Source: Roridomyces roridus (Eukaryota > Basidiomycota > Agaricomycetes > Agaricales > Mycenaceae). From it: a DNA stretch of 64,000 bases. A program made the translations under genes and the position numbers. Shown one piece after another: positions 43,258 to 53,902 of the stretch. How positions within the stretch are numbered: the stretch's first letter is position 1; each line of letters opens with the position of its first letter. Below the pieces are notes generated by a model. It was not told the origin of the DNA. It saw only the letters and a program-made list of their open reading frames with translations, and ran no database searches. Location: positions 1 through 64,000 of the forward strand of contig JARKIF010000163.1 in assembly GCA_029378245.1 (NCBI GenBank), read 5' to 3'.

Positions 43258-43732
43258 TGTCACGACAAGACTTGTTTCACGCGTCCAACAGCGGTAAGAT
43301 GCTGTGGATTGGGTAGTGCGCTACTAAAGCTCGTAAAATGAACTGAATAAAAGTCTAGGAGAGGGTACAGAATACGACGACTAGCTACTGCTTTTATACT
43401 ATGAGGGATAGATCTACGATGCTACACTAATTGTCCTGGCTTCCGACATGCACTATTGTCCTGCACCTTTGTCGTCTCCTATTGTCATGTCTACACCGTG
43501 TTCTTCATAGAAGCCTGTCATGATCTGACAGTTCACTGATGGAAAACTCCTTCCCTCATCCACGCTGTCTTTCATAAATATGAAACTGTCCCACGTCTTT
43601 AAATAATGTCTTCTTCGGCTTCTTCCTCAATCCGATCGAGATGGGGTTCCCATGACTTTAACGCTGTACGGCGCCAATGTATATCGGGTTTATTTGGCGT
43701 TGTCACGTGCGCAAATAGGTCAGCGCGTGACA
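43258..43732 (-). repeat. 5' LTR of the Ty3/gypsy element
   Basis: Direct copy of the 35608-36082 LTR with about six substitutions. It also carries the copied end of the pol coding sequence, which is meaningless there. Confidence 0.9.
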
Positions 43733-44105
43733 GTCTGCGGAAATTTGGTACAAAAGTTTTTTTTCAGCCCTTGGAGGGACCCCCCCCTCCCCTCCTATAA
43801 TAGGAAATTCCTTATCTTTGGTGCCCCTTGGACTAGACTGTAAAGGACTTTACAAGTGGACCGTCCGTTTACAGGCCTTCCCAGCGTGTCTCCTGCCAGG
43901 AAGGGACTTTAAACGCCTGGAGACACTTGACAGGCGCTACCCAGTGGTTTTCCAGCGAACGACACTTTTCGTGATGTCGCAGGGGATGAGAGCAAGAGAC
44001 AAGCTGTGTCGTCACGCGTGACCGGCATGTTTGGCATGTTTGCCCGCGATCAATCACCCTCTTTTTCTTTTACCAACACCTACATCAGGAAAAAAACAAC
44101 TTTGA

Positions 44106-45425
44106 TACCTAGCGCAGGGTAGCCCGGATAGCCCTGGTAGCTGGGTAGACAAGTCCCCCTTTAGGTAGATCCGGGTAGCTTCAAGCCATTGGCTGGTAGC
44201 GTTGGGTAGCCAAAGCCCTGCATCCATGTAGCAGTAGATAGCACACCATATCAGGATGCTACCATGGCTATCGAGGCTAGTGGATGCTAGTCGGTTATCC
44301 CACATACAATGAATCAAATGGACATAATATTTCAGAACAAATGTAAGGACACTCTATGTAAGCCACTCCGTTGACCGGACCAGATCCAAGATACAATATT
44401 GAGGAGAGCAGAACCAGCAAAGCCCATCTGCAAGCGGCTGCCGTGAGTCTTGAGAACGAGGGAGAGCCGGCAGATACACACCTATGCTTGCAAATAATGA
44501 GCCACTCACGGGAGGAATCCGAGCCTGAGGATACTTGAAGTAAGCAGTTAGACAATGTTTAATGAAGGGAATATAGCTGACGCACCGTTCCTACCACACA
44601 CACACAGCCCGAGGGATAAATATGCTCGCCAGATGTGGCACTCAGTCGAGGAGTCCTCAGTCAGCTCATGTCGTATTGGAAGACAGGGAGTTTGATACGT
44701 ACCTCAGAAACATGCTCGGCATCTTGCAGCGTCGACAGAACGATTGAAAGCCGGCGGCGTGTGTTCGTGTGACGGTATCGTGTGGTAATCGGTGGTTGGC
44801 AGCTTAAGGGGAGTGCTTGAACGACATGATTGAGGTTTGTGCAAGGTTTGTGAAAGGTGTACACTGGAAGACTGGCCGTCAAGTGGATGGGACTTGGTGA
44901 GAGATGGTGGGAGAAGAAGACAGAGGTTGACCAAGGTCACGCGCCGATTGGAGTCATATGAATAAATGATCGATCACCGATCGATCAACCTCTTGTTCTC
45001 TTGTCTCTTGTCTCGGTCCACTGCGGTCCGTCCACTCGCCTTCGGCATCGACAGTAGTGTAGCTTCAAACTGAGAATATTCCAAGTCCCTAGGGAGTCGG
45101 CATCAAGATTCAAATAATAATGATTCACATTCCCGCCGCGGGCGGCCTTTCTCCGGTCCAACTCGGTCTAAAATACTGCTCTGATAGCTCCGTAAGTACG
45201 ATATCGTGGATGCATTTGGTGCATTCATTGAATGAAAATCGATGGGTTCTACAAGAGCTACATAAACACCCGCTTCCGCTATCGAAGCTACCAGGCCATG
45301 GCCTACAGCTACCAGAGCTATCGGCGGGTGGGTCAGGGCTATTCATTGCTACCACGGCTACTCAGTTGTTGCCTGTCAGCTACAGGGGCTATCACTCGAT
45401 CATAGCCTTGGCTGTGCGCTAGGTA
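44106..45425. mobile_element. TIR element with subterminal GGTAGC/GCTACC repeats
   Basis: The ends are TACCTAGCGCA (44106) and its exact inverse TGCGCTAGGTA (ending 45425); read with a TA target duplication, the repeat starts CCTAGCGCA. Both ends carry many short GGTAGC-type motifs within about 200 bp (for example at 44118-44290 and 45255-45400), inverted relative to each other. The middle (44.3-45.1 kb) holds no recognisable transposase. Superfamily unknown. Confidence 0.65.
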
Positions 45426-45719
45426 GTGATTTCTTTTTTCCTGATGTAGCCAACACCCCATCGCATCGCTGCTCCCACTGGCATCTCGACTGTGAGGCGT
45501 AACAAGAACAATGGGACTGGGACTCCGCTTTTGACGCGCAGTCCCATCACAATGGGACTCAGGCATGCCGATCACGTCGCAATGGGATTCAGCGTGGTTT
45601 CATAATGCAACGGCGAACATCCGGCAGCCATTGACAGTTGATGCAACGGCAATGCGTGCAAGCTCTTGAAGTCCGTTCCTTCTTCTGTTATTCGTGCTGT
45701 ACTTACCTTTTGTCAACAG

Positions 45720-46650
45720 GGCATTTGAGACGGTTCTTGCGTCCGACCGGGCCACCCACGGCGTCGACAACTACAGCATCCCCTGCAACACCGTCGATTA
45801 GTGTTGCCGCGGTCCGGTTTTGTTCGGTTCGGGGCCAAATTTTTCGAACCCCGAACCACACCTACAGTTCGGTTCGCCAAAATCTCCGAACCCCGGACCG
45901 CACCTGGGGTTCGGTGCGCCGCAGGTTCGGTCTGGGGTTCGAACAGGTTCGCTGAGGTTCGAACCTATTTTTTCAGCCTGCAAAAAATCAACCGTGCAAA
46001 GCCTGATGCAAATATGTTGGCAGCGTGGGTTCAAATAGAAAGTGAATATAAGCAACACTGGCCCCAGAGTTCCTGTCTCAGGGTTGTGTTCAATGGCGTG
46101 CTGGAGTGCATGAAGATGAGGGAGATGATCAAGTCTGTTCAGCAGTTGTATTGATTTCGCATATCACCGTTGAGGCAGATTTGTTGCTGCCGGTGCCTCT
46201 ATCAAAGAATGTTCCAATCACATGTTGCTGAGCCTGCCGAGCATGCAATAGCATGGCTCCTGTGTGTACTATCAATGCCTATTGACGGCAGATGATGCCG
46301 ATGTTACCCGAAATCACCTGCAACTGGAGCCGAAGCATTAAAAAGTTGTATCTTGGTGATCTGAATCAACTGATTCGGGCACGGGCTCGGACAGGTTCGC
46401 ACCGGTGCGCACAGGTTCGGCCCCTCCCATCGAACCGCACCGCGGGTCCGGTTCGGGGTTCGCACAGGTTCGGATCGGTTCTGAACCGAACATCGGCATC
46501 ACTACCGTCGATGAGGTGCAGCGCGTCGTTGACGCCACCATCACCGCTGCTGCAGCGGACCGCGCTGCTGACGTTCCTGGGCCTGCTGCCACTCCCGTGG
46601 CCGCCGCGCCCGCCCCTGCCAGCACTGCTGCCGCCGCCGCCGAGGTGTAA
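45720..46650 (+). pseudogene. Gene fragment split by a hAT MITE
   Basis: Before the MITE one frame reads FETVLASDRATHGVDNYSI and PCNTVD. After it, in the same sense, reads TVDEVQRVVDATITAAAADR followed by an Ala/Pro-rich end at 46650. Removing the MITE and one duplicated 8-mer joins the two halves in frame across CCGTCGAT. A GT/AG acceptor (CAACAG) precedes the first half. I do not recognise the protein. It may be a captured host exon or the 3' end of the enclosing element's own gene. Confidence 0.55.
45799..46504. mobile_element. hAT-type MITE with GGTTCGG-rich body
   Basis: The 706-bp element has ends TAGTGTTGCCGCGGTCCGGTT and the inverse of TAGTGATGCCGATGTTCGGT, and a perfect 8-bp duplication CCGTCGAT (45791-45798 and 46505-46512). 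An 8-bp duplication with TAGTG ends identifies the hAT superfamily. Both subterminal regions are packed with GGTTCGG/CCGAACC motifs. It has no transposase. Confidence 0.92.
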
Positions 46651-46654
46651 CTTT

Positions 46655-47559
46655 TTGAATGCGTAGATAATTTGAGCCGTAAATAATCGTGCCAATAATA
46701 TTTATTTTATGTGACTACCACCCACGCGTGCACATGGTTTTGTCGTGATCAGTCAGCTAAGTACCAGCCTACCATGCATCCGTGGATAACACGGACATAA
46801 ATCTGCTACCAGTGTGGATTGAACCACCGGCACTAGGTGCGTACACAGCACACATCCAGGTGGGGATTCACCTACTCTCCAGCAAAGCTGGACTCACAAT
46901 GAGTCCATTTACTCCTTCAGCCCATCTAGCCTCCACGGACGTAGACTCCAGCTGGTGACCTCACATGGCTCACATGACGATTCCAGCTGGCTGCTACCTG
47001 ACAGCCCATCGGCGGTGTATGTACGGATGTCTTGGAACATCGGCAGTGCATCGGCCTCTGCTCTCGGAACTCACGGCCTTGATTCACGGCACCGGAATGG
47101 GACTCCCCCAGGATAACCGAAGTTACCAAACTGCACCCCAAAAATGGGAATTGCTGATCAAAAATGGGACTCCGCCTGCCAGGGCGGAGTCCCAGTCCCA
47201 TTCTTCTTGTATATACTCCTCGACTGTTCAATGCCGAAGCAGCTTCTGCCTATGTCTCGCGTGCGGCAGCGTGCGGCTCACTCTCTCCTCGTTGTCATGC
47301 CACCGAGTCTAGCAAGGAATGTATACGGACAGCCGCGCTTGACTCTGACAAAGGATTTCAGCTGCTGCGCCCCCATTCATTCACGGAGTAGCTTCACCCA
47401 AGTTTCACCCCAGTGAATTGCATCGGGCGGCTTTGATAAATTGATTCTGTGAACCGACGGCAATCCAAGGGCGCTGAGCGGGGCTGAGCGCTCGCAATAT
47501 GCAATATAAGTGTTGATGGCGCTCCGGCAGACTCACCAGTCCTTTCTCTTCTCCCCACC
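46655..47559. other. Region between the gene fragment and the third NLR-like gene
   Basis: Up to 47209 this is the right part of the TIR element. A minus-strand GGTTCAATCC (B-box-like) lies near 46820. Nothing else is recognised before the NLR-like gene at 47560. Confidence 0.4.
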
Positions 47560-50500
47560 ATGTCTAGCAAGGCCTCCAACTCCCGTACGTGACTTCCTTG
47601 AACGAGGCTCGCCAATTCACCTCACCGATAGATCCGACGGACTGGGTCGGCCCGTCTCTTTTGACGGCAAAAACCGTCGCCGCTGTGGTGGAAGGGCTGC
47701 CATTCCCCTACGTGAAGAGTGTCTTTGGGCTGGCTGTCGTTTTATTGGAGACGATCGAGGTACGTTTCTTCTTCTACTTCGATACTCCTTCGAACTGCAC
47801 GCCCCATTAGAACGGACGAAGAAACCGCGAAGACCTGAAGGAACTCTGCCTCGACATTAGCGAAATCATGCATATTGTCAGCGATCAGCTGACGGTGCAT
47901 CGCGACACTGCGGCTCAGAGGTTCCAGACTCTGTGCGAGGATCTCGAAGCGCAAGTCCTTCCCCTTCTTTATGGTCCCGACGACTTGATAGTAATACTAC
48001 GGCAGGTGCTTGAAGGACGTGCTGAGTGCGGTCAAACTTCTGCAAGTCGAGCCCCAAGGACTGCACGGAAGATTCAGAGGGGTTGTGAGACTGGCCAGCA
48101 CCGCCGATCGAGTCGTTCGCTATCGGAGCAGAGTTCGAAACCTGCGCTCCAATTTGGTGGTAGGTCCGAGTTGTGGTTGTTATCGTCGCTGAACATTCTC
48201 AGCTATCCGCTACAATGGACACGAATTTCCAGATCCACAAGCTGGCCCCAATATCGTCTGCATCAGCGCAGCCGTCCAGCGTCAGAACCAACTCATGTCC
48301 CCCACCGTCTAGGATCTTCCACGGTAGACAAGGGATTCTGGACAAGATGTACGACTATTTTAGTGAAGATACCCCCAGGCAGCGTGTGTTCCTTCTCCAC
48401 GGCCTCGGCGGTGCCGGCAAGACGCAGATTGCGCTGACTTTCATTGAAGAAGAATCTTCGCTGTAAGTCGACTGCCTTCCCCCCTTGGAAAAAAAATTGA
48501 ATACCTGGGAGTTTTTCCGATATCTTCTTCATCGACGCCAGCACGCGCAGTACCATCGAGTCCGGCCTCTCCGAAATCGCCTCAGCGAAAATTGCAGGTG
48601 ACAGTCCGCGAGACGCACTGCAGTGGCTTCGCACAAACAAAGAGAAATGGCTGCTCTTCTTTGACAACGCGGACGACCCGAAACTCAACTTGAATCGTTT
48701 CCTTCCGAGAGGGCGACATGGCAACGTTCTCATAACGTCGCGCAATCCTGGCCTTTCGGTCTACGCTGGCTCACAGCAGCTGGTGTCGGATATGGACGAG
48801 ACAGACGCGGTGCCGCTGTTACTCGCGAGCGCTGGTCAAGACGATACGACCAACAATTCGGACATTGCTGCTGAAATCGTCAAGGTATGTTCACTCACTC
48901 AAAACTTGGGCTCCAATGCTGAACCAAGTTGTAGGAGCTCTCATATCTACCACTCGCAATCGTCCAAGCAGGAGCGTTTATAGCAAAGTCGGGCGCTCTC
49001 GATAGCTACTTGACTCTCTATCGTAACAACAAGGCACGCCTGCTCAGCGAAGTACCCCGACAATCCCACGACGACTACGCTTGGACGGTATACACGACCT
49101 GGTCCATTAGCTTCCAACGCCTCACTCGGACTGCCGCCACCCTCCTTCAGCTGTGCTCGTTCCTTCACCACACCGGCATTTCGGACAAGATCTTCAGCGG
49201 TGCAGCGGAGGCTAAATATCAGATTACCTCTCCCGGCCCCACCGAGGGAGACATGCAGATGCCGTTCGCTTTCTTATCCCAATTCCTCATCGGGGGTGTC
49301 TGGGACCGGCTGAAATTCATGGACGTGACGAACGAGCTCCGGGCGTACTCGCTGATCAATTTGGACGCGCATGCGAAAACCTTCTCCATCCACCCACTAG
49401 TACACGCCTGGATTCAGTCCACGCTCGGTACCTTGTCTGAACGGGCTGCCCACAAAGCGTGCATGACGGCGCTCATTGGGATGCAGGTCAACGCGTTGAG
49501 TCCCCAAGAGCAGGACCGAGCCGTTCAACTCGCGCCACACATCGACGCGCTCCTCCCCGACGCTGACGTCAACCCCGTCGTACCACCTTTCCACCTCGAG
49601 TACGGCACGCTTTTCTACTACCTCGGGCAGTTTTCAAAAGCCGAGAATCTCATCACGACTGCGCTCGCCACGTGCACTGCTCAGCTCGGGCCGGATCACT
49701 TCTCCACCCTCGTAGCGATGAACCACCTCGGGATGACATACATGCGCCTCGGGCGTGTCGCTGCAGCCGCCGAGATGCAGGAGGTCGTCCTGCGTAAAGG
49801 CTCCCCACTCATCGGGGCTGATAACCCGTATATTCTCGCCGCTGCCCGCAATTTGGCGGACATGTACAACGGACTCGGGCGCTACCAAGACGCGTTGGGG
49901 CTCCAGGCTGATATCGTCGACAAGTCGCGCAAGGCGTATGGAGAGGCACACGCGAACACGACCGGTGCGATGGCGAACCTCGCTATGATGCTCATGAGTC
50001 TGGGACGTTTGAGAGAGGCGGAGGAGATGCAGATGTGCGTCGTTGATCGGCGGAGGAAGGACAGAGGGGAGAATCACCTCGATACGATTGCTGCGAGAGG
50101 GAATCTCGCAAGGATATACCTCGCACTAGGGCGCTTGGACGAGGCGGAGGGTATACAGGCTCAGGTGCTCCGACAAACACGGGAGCTGGCGGGCGACGAG
50201 CATCCCGATACCTTCATTGCTATGGGCAACATCGCAGCGACGTTTCGGGAGATGGGGCGGTTGGGAGAGGCGGAGCGACTCGAATTTCAGGTCCTCCACA
50301 AGCGCCGGGAGTTGCTCGGTGAGAAGCATCCCGATACGCTGTTGGCTATGGGGAATCTGGCGTGGACTTGGCATTTGCTCGGTCGGCTCGTGGAGGCCGA
50401 GGGACTTGGGGCTGCTACTGTCGAGAAAAGGAGGGTCATTTTGGGAGATGCTCATCCGCAGACTATCAAAGCGGCGGAGAGGTTGGCGAAGACGTTGGAA

Positions 50501-50605
50501 CAGCTGAGTAAAGCGGAGATTTTGGGTGTTGATTTACCGAGAGCAGTCACGTCTTGGGGAGGTGATACCTCGGCACCTTCCATTAGAATGGTTTGCGAAC
50601 TATAG
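47560..50605 (+). CDS. NLR-like protein: helical (HeLo/MLKL-like) N-terminus, NB-ARC, TPR
   Basis: About 914 residues from seven exons, with exons 1-3 and 5-7 joined in phase. The N-terminal 150 residues are helical: TVAAVVEGLPFPYVKSVFGL, AVVLLETIE, REDLKELCLDISEIM, then LHGRFRGVVRLASTADRVVR. This pattern is like the HeLo/MLKL-type bundle found before fungal NLR ATPases, where relatives insert into membranes and kill the cell; the link is inference. The NB-ARC follows with GLGGAGKTQ, WLLFFDNADDP, GNVLITSRNP and LPLAIVQAGAF. The C-terminal half is about eight or nine TPRs of 42 residues, well diverged from one another (HPDTLLAMGNLAW, HANTTGAMANLAM). The exon 3-4 splice near 47955-48015 is uncertain. 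It shares the receptor plan of copies A and B, but with another N-terminus. Confidence 0.87.
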
Positions 50606-50707
50606 AACTTAGAATCTCCTACTTTCCAACTTATTTACTAGTGTAAGGTCTTCTGGGGTCCGTCGTGCAAGGTGGGAGAGACTGTTGCCGCCTACGGCAC
50701 ACGTGGC

Positions 50708-50783
50708 GTTTGTATGGAAAGCCAGAGCACCACGCTCGTTTGATCGCCGTCGGCTACCCAATCAGGCAGTTGGACCCGGGATA
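50708..50783 (+). repeat. Inverted repeat, left arm
   Basis: The arm runs from GGAAAGCCAGAGCACCACGC through GTCGGCTACCCAATCAGGCA; its inverse is at 52452-52527 with only a few mismatches. Confidence 0.8.
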
Positions 50784-52451
50784 CTGCGGCAGAGGTGATC
50801 TCGGGATCATTATGACAGACACCGCTTGTTGTCTCCCACCAACATGTCTCCCTTGCAAGTTCCCTCCCAGATCTTTCCTCCCATGGTCAGTCTTCGTGTC
50901 CGACTTCCGAACGCCGAATAAACGCCACGCGCACGCACGACTCCACACGCTCTGCTGCTTGTTCCTCCGTCCAGAGTTGATTCTCTCCTGGCAACGACTC
51001 TCCCCCGCGTCGTTGTCTGGACCTTGATCGTTCCGTCGAGCGAAGACTGCCCAAGGTGAGTCCTCCAAGTCCCCTTTTTGTCTGGTCACTCTCAGGCAGT
51101 CAAACTCTGAGCGGCATCGGTGTTGACGAACAAAGGTCGATCTCGACTCGCGTACATTCTACTCTGGCTCAATAGATCGTATGCGACACTCCTGTATACT
51201 CATTCGTTTGCTTCAAAATTTGCTCCGCCTGAATTATCTGTCTGTGCATATCTCCTGTGTGTGATCCGGACTGACTATAGTTGCAGGTCTAATTTCATCT
51301 GGAATCGACGCGCGCGCTCTGTGAATCGCGCTTACATCCACCCTCAGGCCTAATTGGCTGTTTGGAAGGAAATTCCTGTGGGGTACCTCCTGGCAGCGTC
51401 TCGCTCCCGCCGCTTTCTTTCATCGAGTCTATGACTTCTGTGTAAGCATTTCTGTCCACGATATCGTTCGTCACTTACGTCGACACCGGATGTAGATTCG
51501 AAATGAAGCTATGCGATCTATTCAAGTATGTGTTCGATCTCGAGTAGGTTCCGTACATGACTGCTCTCTCTCCGTTAACTGCCCGTTTAGTTCCGTGAGT
51601 CTGGGATTGCCGGGTGTTGTGGCTTCTGTTGTACCTGCCTCGGTGCATTGTTATTTCCTTGATTGAATGAGAATGCTGATTGGATGCAAAGTTTGTTCCC
51701 CACACTTTCGACGACTCGTTCGTGGACGGAAGGTGTCAAAGCCACCTCCCTCTGCTTGCCCTCATCCTCCCAATTCTCGCTTCAGCTTTCGGTCATTGTA
51801 CTCAATCCCTTGCCCTCTTGTTGTATTTGTAAGTTGGTTCATGGTGATTCCAGCTATCTAATGACCTTGGATCAGTGCAGAGTCTTGAATCATACTTGTG
51901 TGCTCACTCTGCCCGTCTGAATTTGGTGGTGCCCACGTACTTGTTCAAACGCAGTCCTGGCCTTGGTACATCCACGGCGCGCTCTTGTTTTATTGTGAGT
52001 TTGTTCAGCGCGCTTCTACCAATCCACTGACTTTCGTCCCGTAAATTGTAGAGGTTGTTCGTTCGTCGCTCGACGCGGTTCAAATCCTCGATTGCTTGGA
52101 GCGACTGAGCTTCGATATTATCCATCGTTTGAGGTACTTATCTCCGAACTGGCGTGTAGCTGATCTCCGCAGCGGTAGTTTCAGCAAATATCTTGGATTG
52201 GCCGTGCGACACAGAGGTCTCAGCCTGGCGTACCTTTTGTAGTACACGACGGGGATTGATTCAAGATTGATTCGGCTGCTCCACGCGTCGCTGCGTCGCT
52301 GCGGCGGGGTGTTGATACTAGGAGATGTAGTAGTCCTTAGTGATGAAGAGCTTGAAGGTGTTTCAACAACTCAACGACGAGTGGGGTGTGATTTGGGTGT
52401 GATGAGCCTAGTCGAGACATCATGTACTGATAGTCTGATACGTCGATCGAG

Positions 52452-52527
52452 GTATCCTGGGTCCGACTGCCTGATTGGGTAGCCGACGGCGATCAAACGA
52501 GCGTGGTGCTCTGGCTTTCCATACGTT
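52452..52527 (-). repeat. Inverted repeat, right arm
   Basis: Inverse of 50708-50783. It lies directly before a B-box-like CCGTTCGACTCGGGG (52558), so it may be the body of a SINE whose other copy is in opposite orientation. Confidence 0.8.
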
Positions 52528-53218
52528 TGACATCCTAGGGCTTCGCTCGCAGGACCCCCGTTCGACTCGGGGAAGTGCCATAAGTCCGGACCCACAGTTT
52601 CTTTCAAGTTTCGTTATTTCTTAATACCATACTACTTGAATAACTCCGTTCCATCGCTTGTATTCAGCTTGAATCGAGTCCTTGCTCGCGATATGCGCCC
52701 TTTGCTGAGCCATGGGGTGCAGATGGTGGTGAGATGCATTTCATGACCAGAATCAATCGTGTGCTAGTATTGTCGTTTCCCCGTTCGATTCAGGTTCGGG
52801 GCACTGTCCTCGCGCCAGTGCTATCGTTTTGTGTCTGTCTCGGTTTAGCAACGAGAGATCGGGTGTCGGCTAGCTTGACATCCGATCTCTCTCAAGATTC
52901 ACGGTCCGCGAATTCCAAATAAAATGCATTTTTTGAATGACTGCACATGTCTATTACTGTTACATTTCTCAGAGTTAATGTACAGCAGGACAACGTTAAA
53001 AGCCACAAATCGCGCAATTTGATTGAGACGCTCCGTTCGAATCGAGGGCGCCATTGGGGTAGGTGTGCCGGCCACATCTTTCTTTCTCTCTTTTGGAATA
53101 CTTGATGCCTCCCAAATGCCTCCGATGCAAAACTACTGGCCGGTTGACTGTTGGATGCAATCAAGTTCAGTCTGTGTTGAGCCTGGGGCTCGAGACCACA
53201 TTGGGGGTACATCCCGTC

Positions 53219-53794
53219 TAGTGATGTTCAGGGCCCGGCTTGGCCTGGATACCCGGGCATGGGCCCGGCTTGGAGCGGCTCGGGCTCCACATTTCCCGAG
53301 CCCAAGCCCAAGCCCTCCCAGGCCGAGCCCAAGCCGAAGACCCGGGCTTGAGCCCAGGCATATTAGTCAGGCGGGATCAAGGCATACACCTCACCGTTTG
53401 AAGATCACCGGCTCGCAGAACAAGAGGTTACAAAGTAGAAAATTGTGTTCGTGGTGTCGGGGTATCAACCCATTTTGGTCGTGCCTCGTGGTCGAGGTCG
53501 AGAGTGGCATGACTTGACGTGGAAGCCGAAGGGGCGACTGATTGGCGACTGATCGCACTTAATGCGGCCAAAAACTACCGTGTTCAATCGACGCCCCGAA
53601 GAACGGGTGGCGTGCCGTAAGTCAAAAAGTATTACATGTCAAGCCCGGGCTTGGGGGGCTCAGCCGGGCCTGACATTTCTCAAGCCTGAGCCCTGAGCCC
53701 GGTGAGGCCTACCAGTGGGCTGGGCCCGGCTTACCGATACCCGGGCTCGGCAAGGCCCGGCTTCCGGGCTCAGGCCGAGCCCTGAACATCACTA
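53219..53794. mobile_element. hAT-type MITE with GGCCCGG-rich body
   Basis: The 576-bp element has ends TAGTGATGTTCAGGGCCCGG and the inverse of TAGTGATGTTCAGGGCTCGG, flanked by the perfect 8-bp duplication ATCCCGTC (53211-53218 and 53795-53802). Both ends carry repeated GGCCCGGCTTGG/CCAAGCC motifs. It is a second hAT MITE family in the window, with no transposase. Confidence 0.92.
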
Positions 53795-53902
53795 ATCCCG
53801 TCGCGAATATCAATCCTGCCCTGTGGAACAGGCTAACACCCGACAAATGTTGCATAATAGCCGGTGCTAGATTTCTCAAACATTTCGTACAATTATTTTG
53901 AA

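Larger units (their letters stand above)
35608..43732 (-). mobile_element. Ty3/gypsy LTR retrotransposon, chromovirus type (8.1 kb)
   Basis: Two 475-bp direct LTRs (35608-36082 and 43258-43732) start TGTCACG and end CGTGACA and are flanked by the perfect 5-bp duplication GTCTG (35603-35607 and 43733-43737). I count six differences between the LTRs, about 98.7% identity, so insertion was fairly recent. The genes run on the minus strand: gag with a zinc knuckle, protease, reverse transcriptase, RNase H, integrase, chromodomain. The pol stop lies inside the 3' LTR. Breaks between frames and an odd 5' region suggest it is no longer fully autonomous. Confidence 0.93.
45503..47209. mobile_element. 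TIR element carrying a gene fragment and a nested hAT MITE
   Basis: The left end CAAGAACAATGGGACTGGGA (45503), continuing to CTCCGC, is matched by its inverse ending at 47209 with a single mismatch over about 26 bp. Extra copies of AATGGGACT lie just inside both ends, and the right end can fold as a hairpin (TGGGACTCCGCC/GGCGGAGTCCCA). I could not define a target duplication. Inside lie a protein-coding fragment (about 45720-46650) and a complete hAT MITE (45799-46504). Confidence 0.6.
50606..53218. other. Gene-poor region with an inverted repeat and SINE-like pieces
   Basis: I see no credible protein gene. It contains an inverted pair of about 75 bp (50708-50783 and 52452-52527) and B-box-like motifs CCGTTCGACTCGGGG near 52558, CCGTTCGATTC near 52781 and CCGTTCGAATCGAGG near 53033. 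These share a tail reading about GGGAAGTGCCA or GGGCGCCA. Confidence 0.5.
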
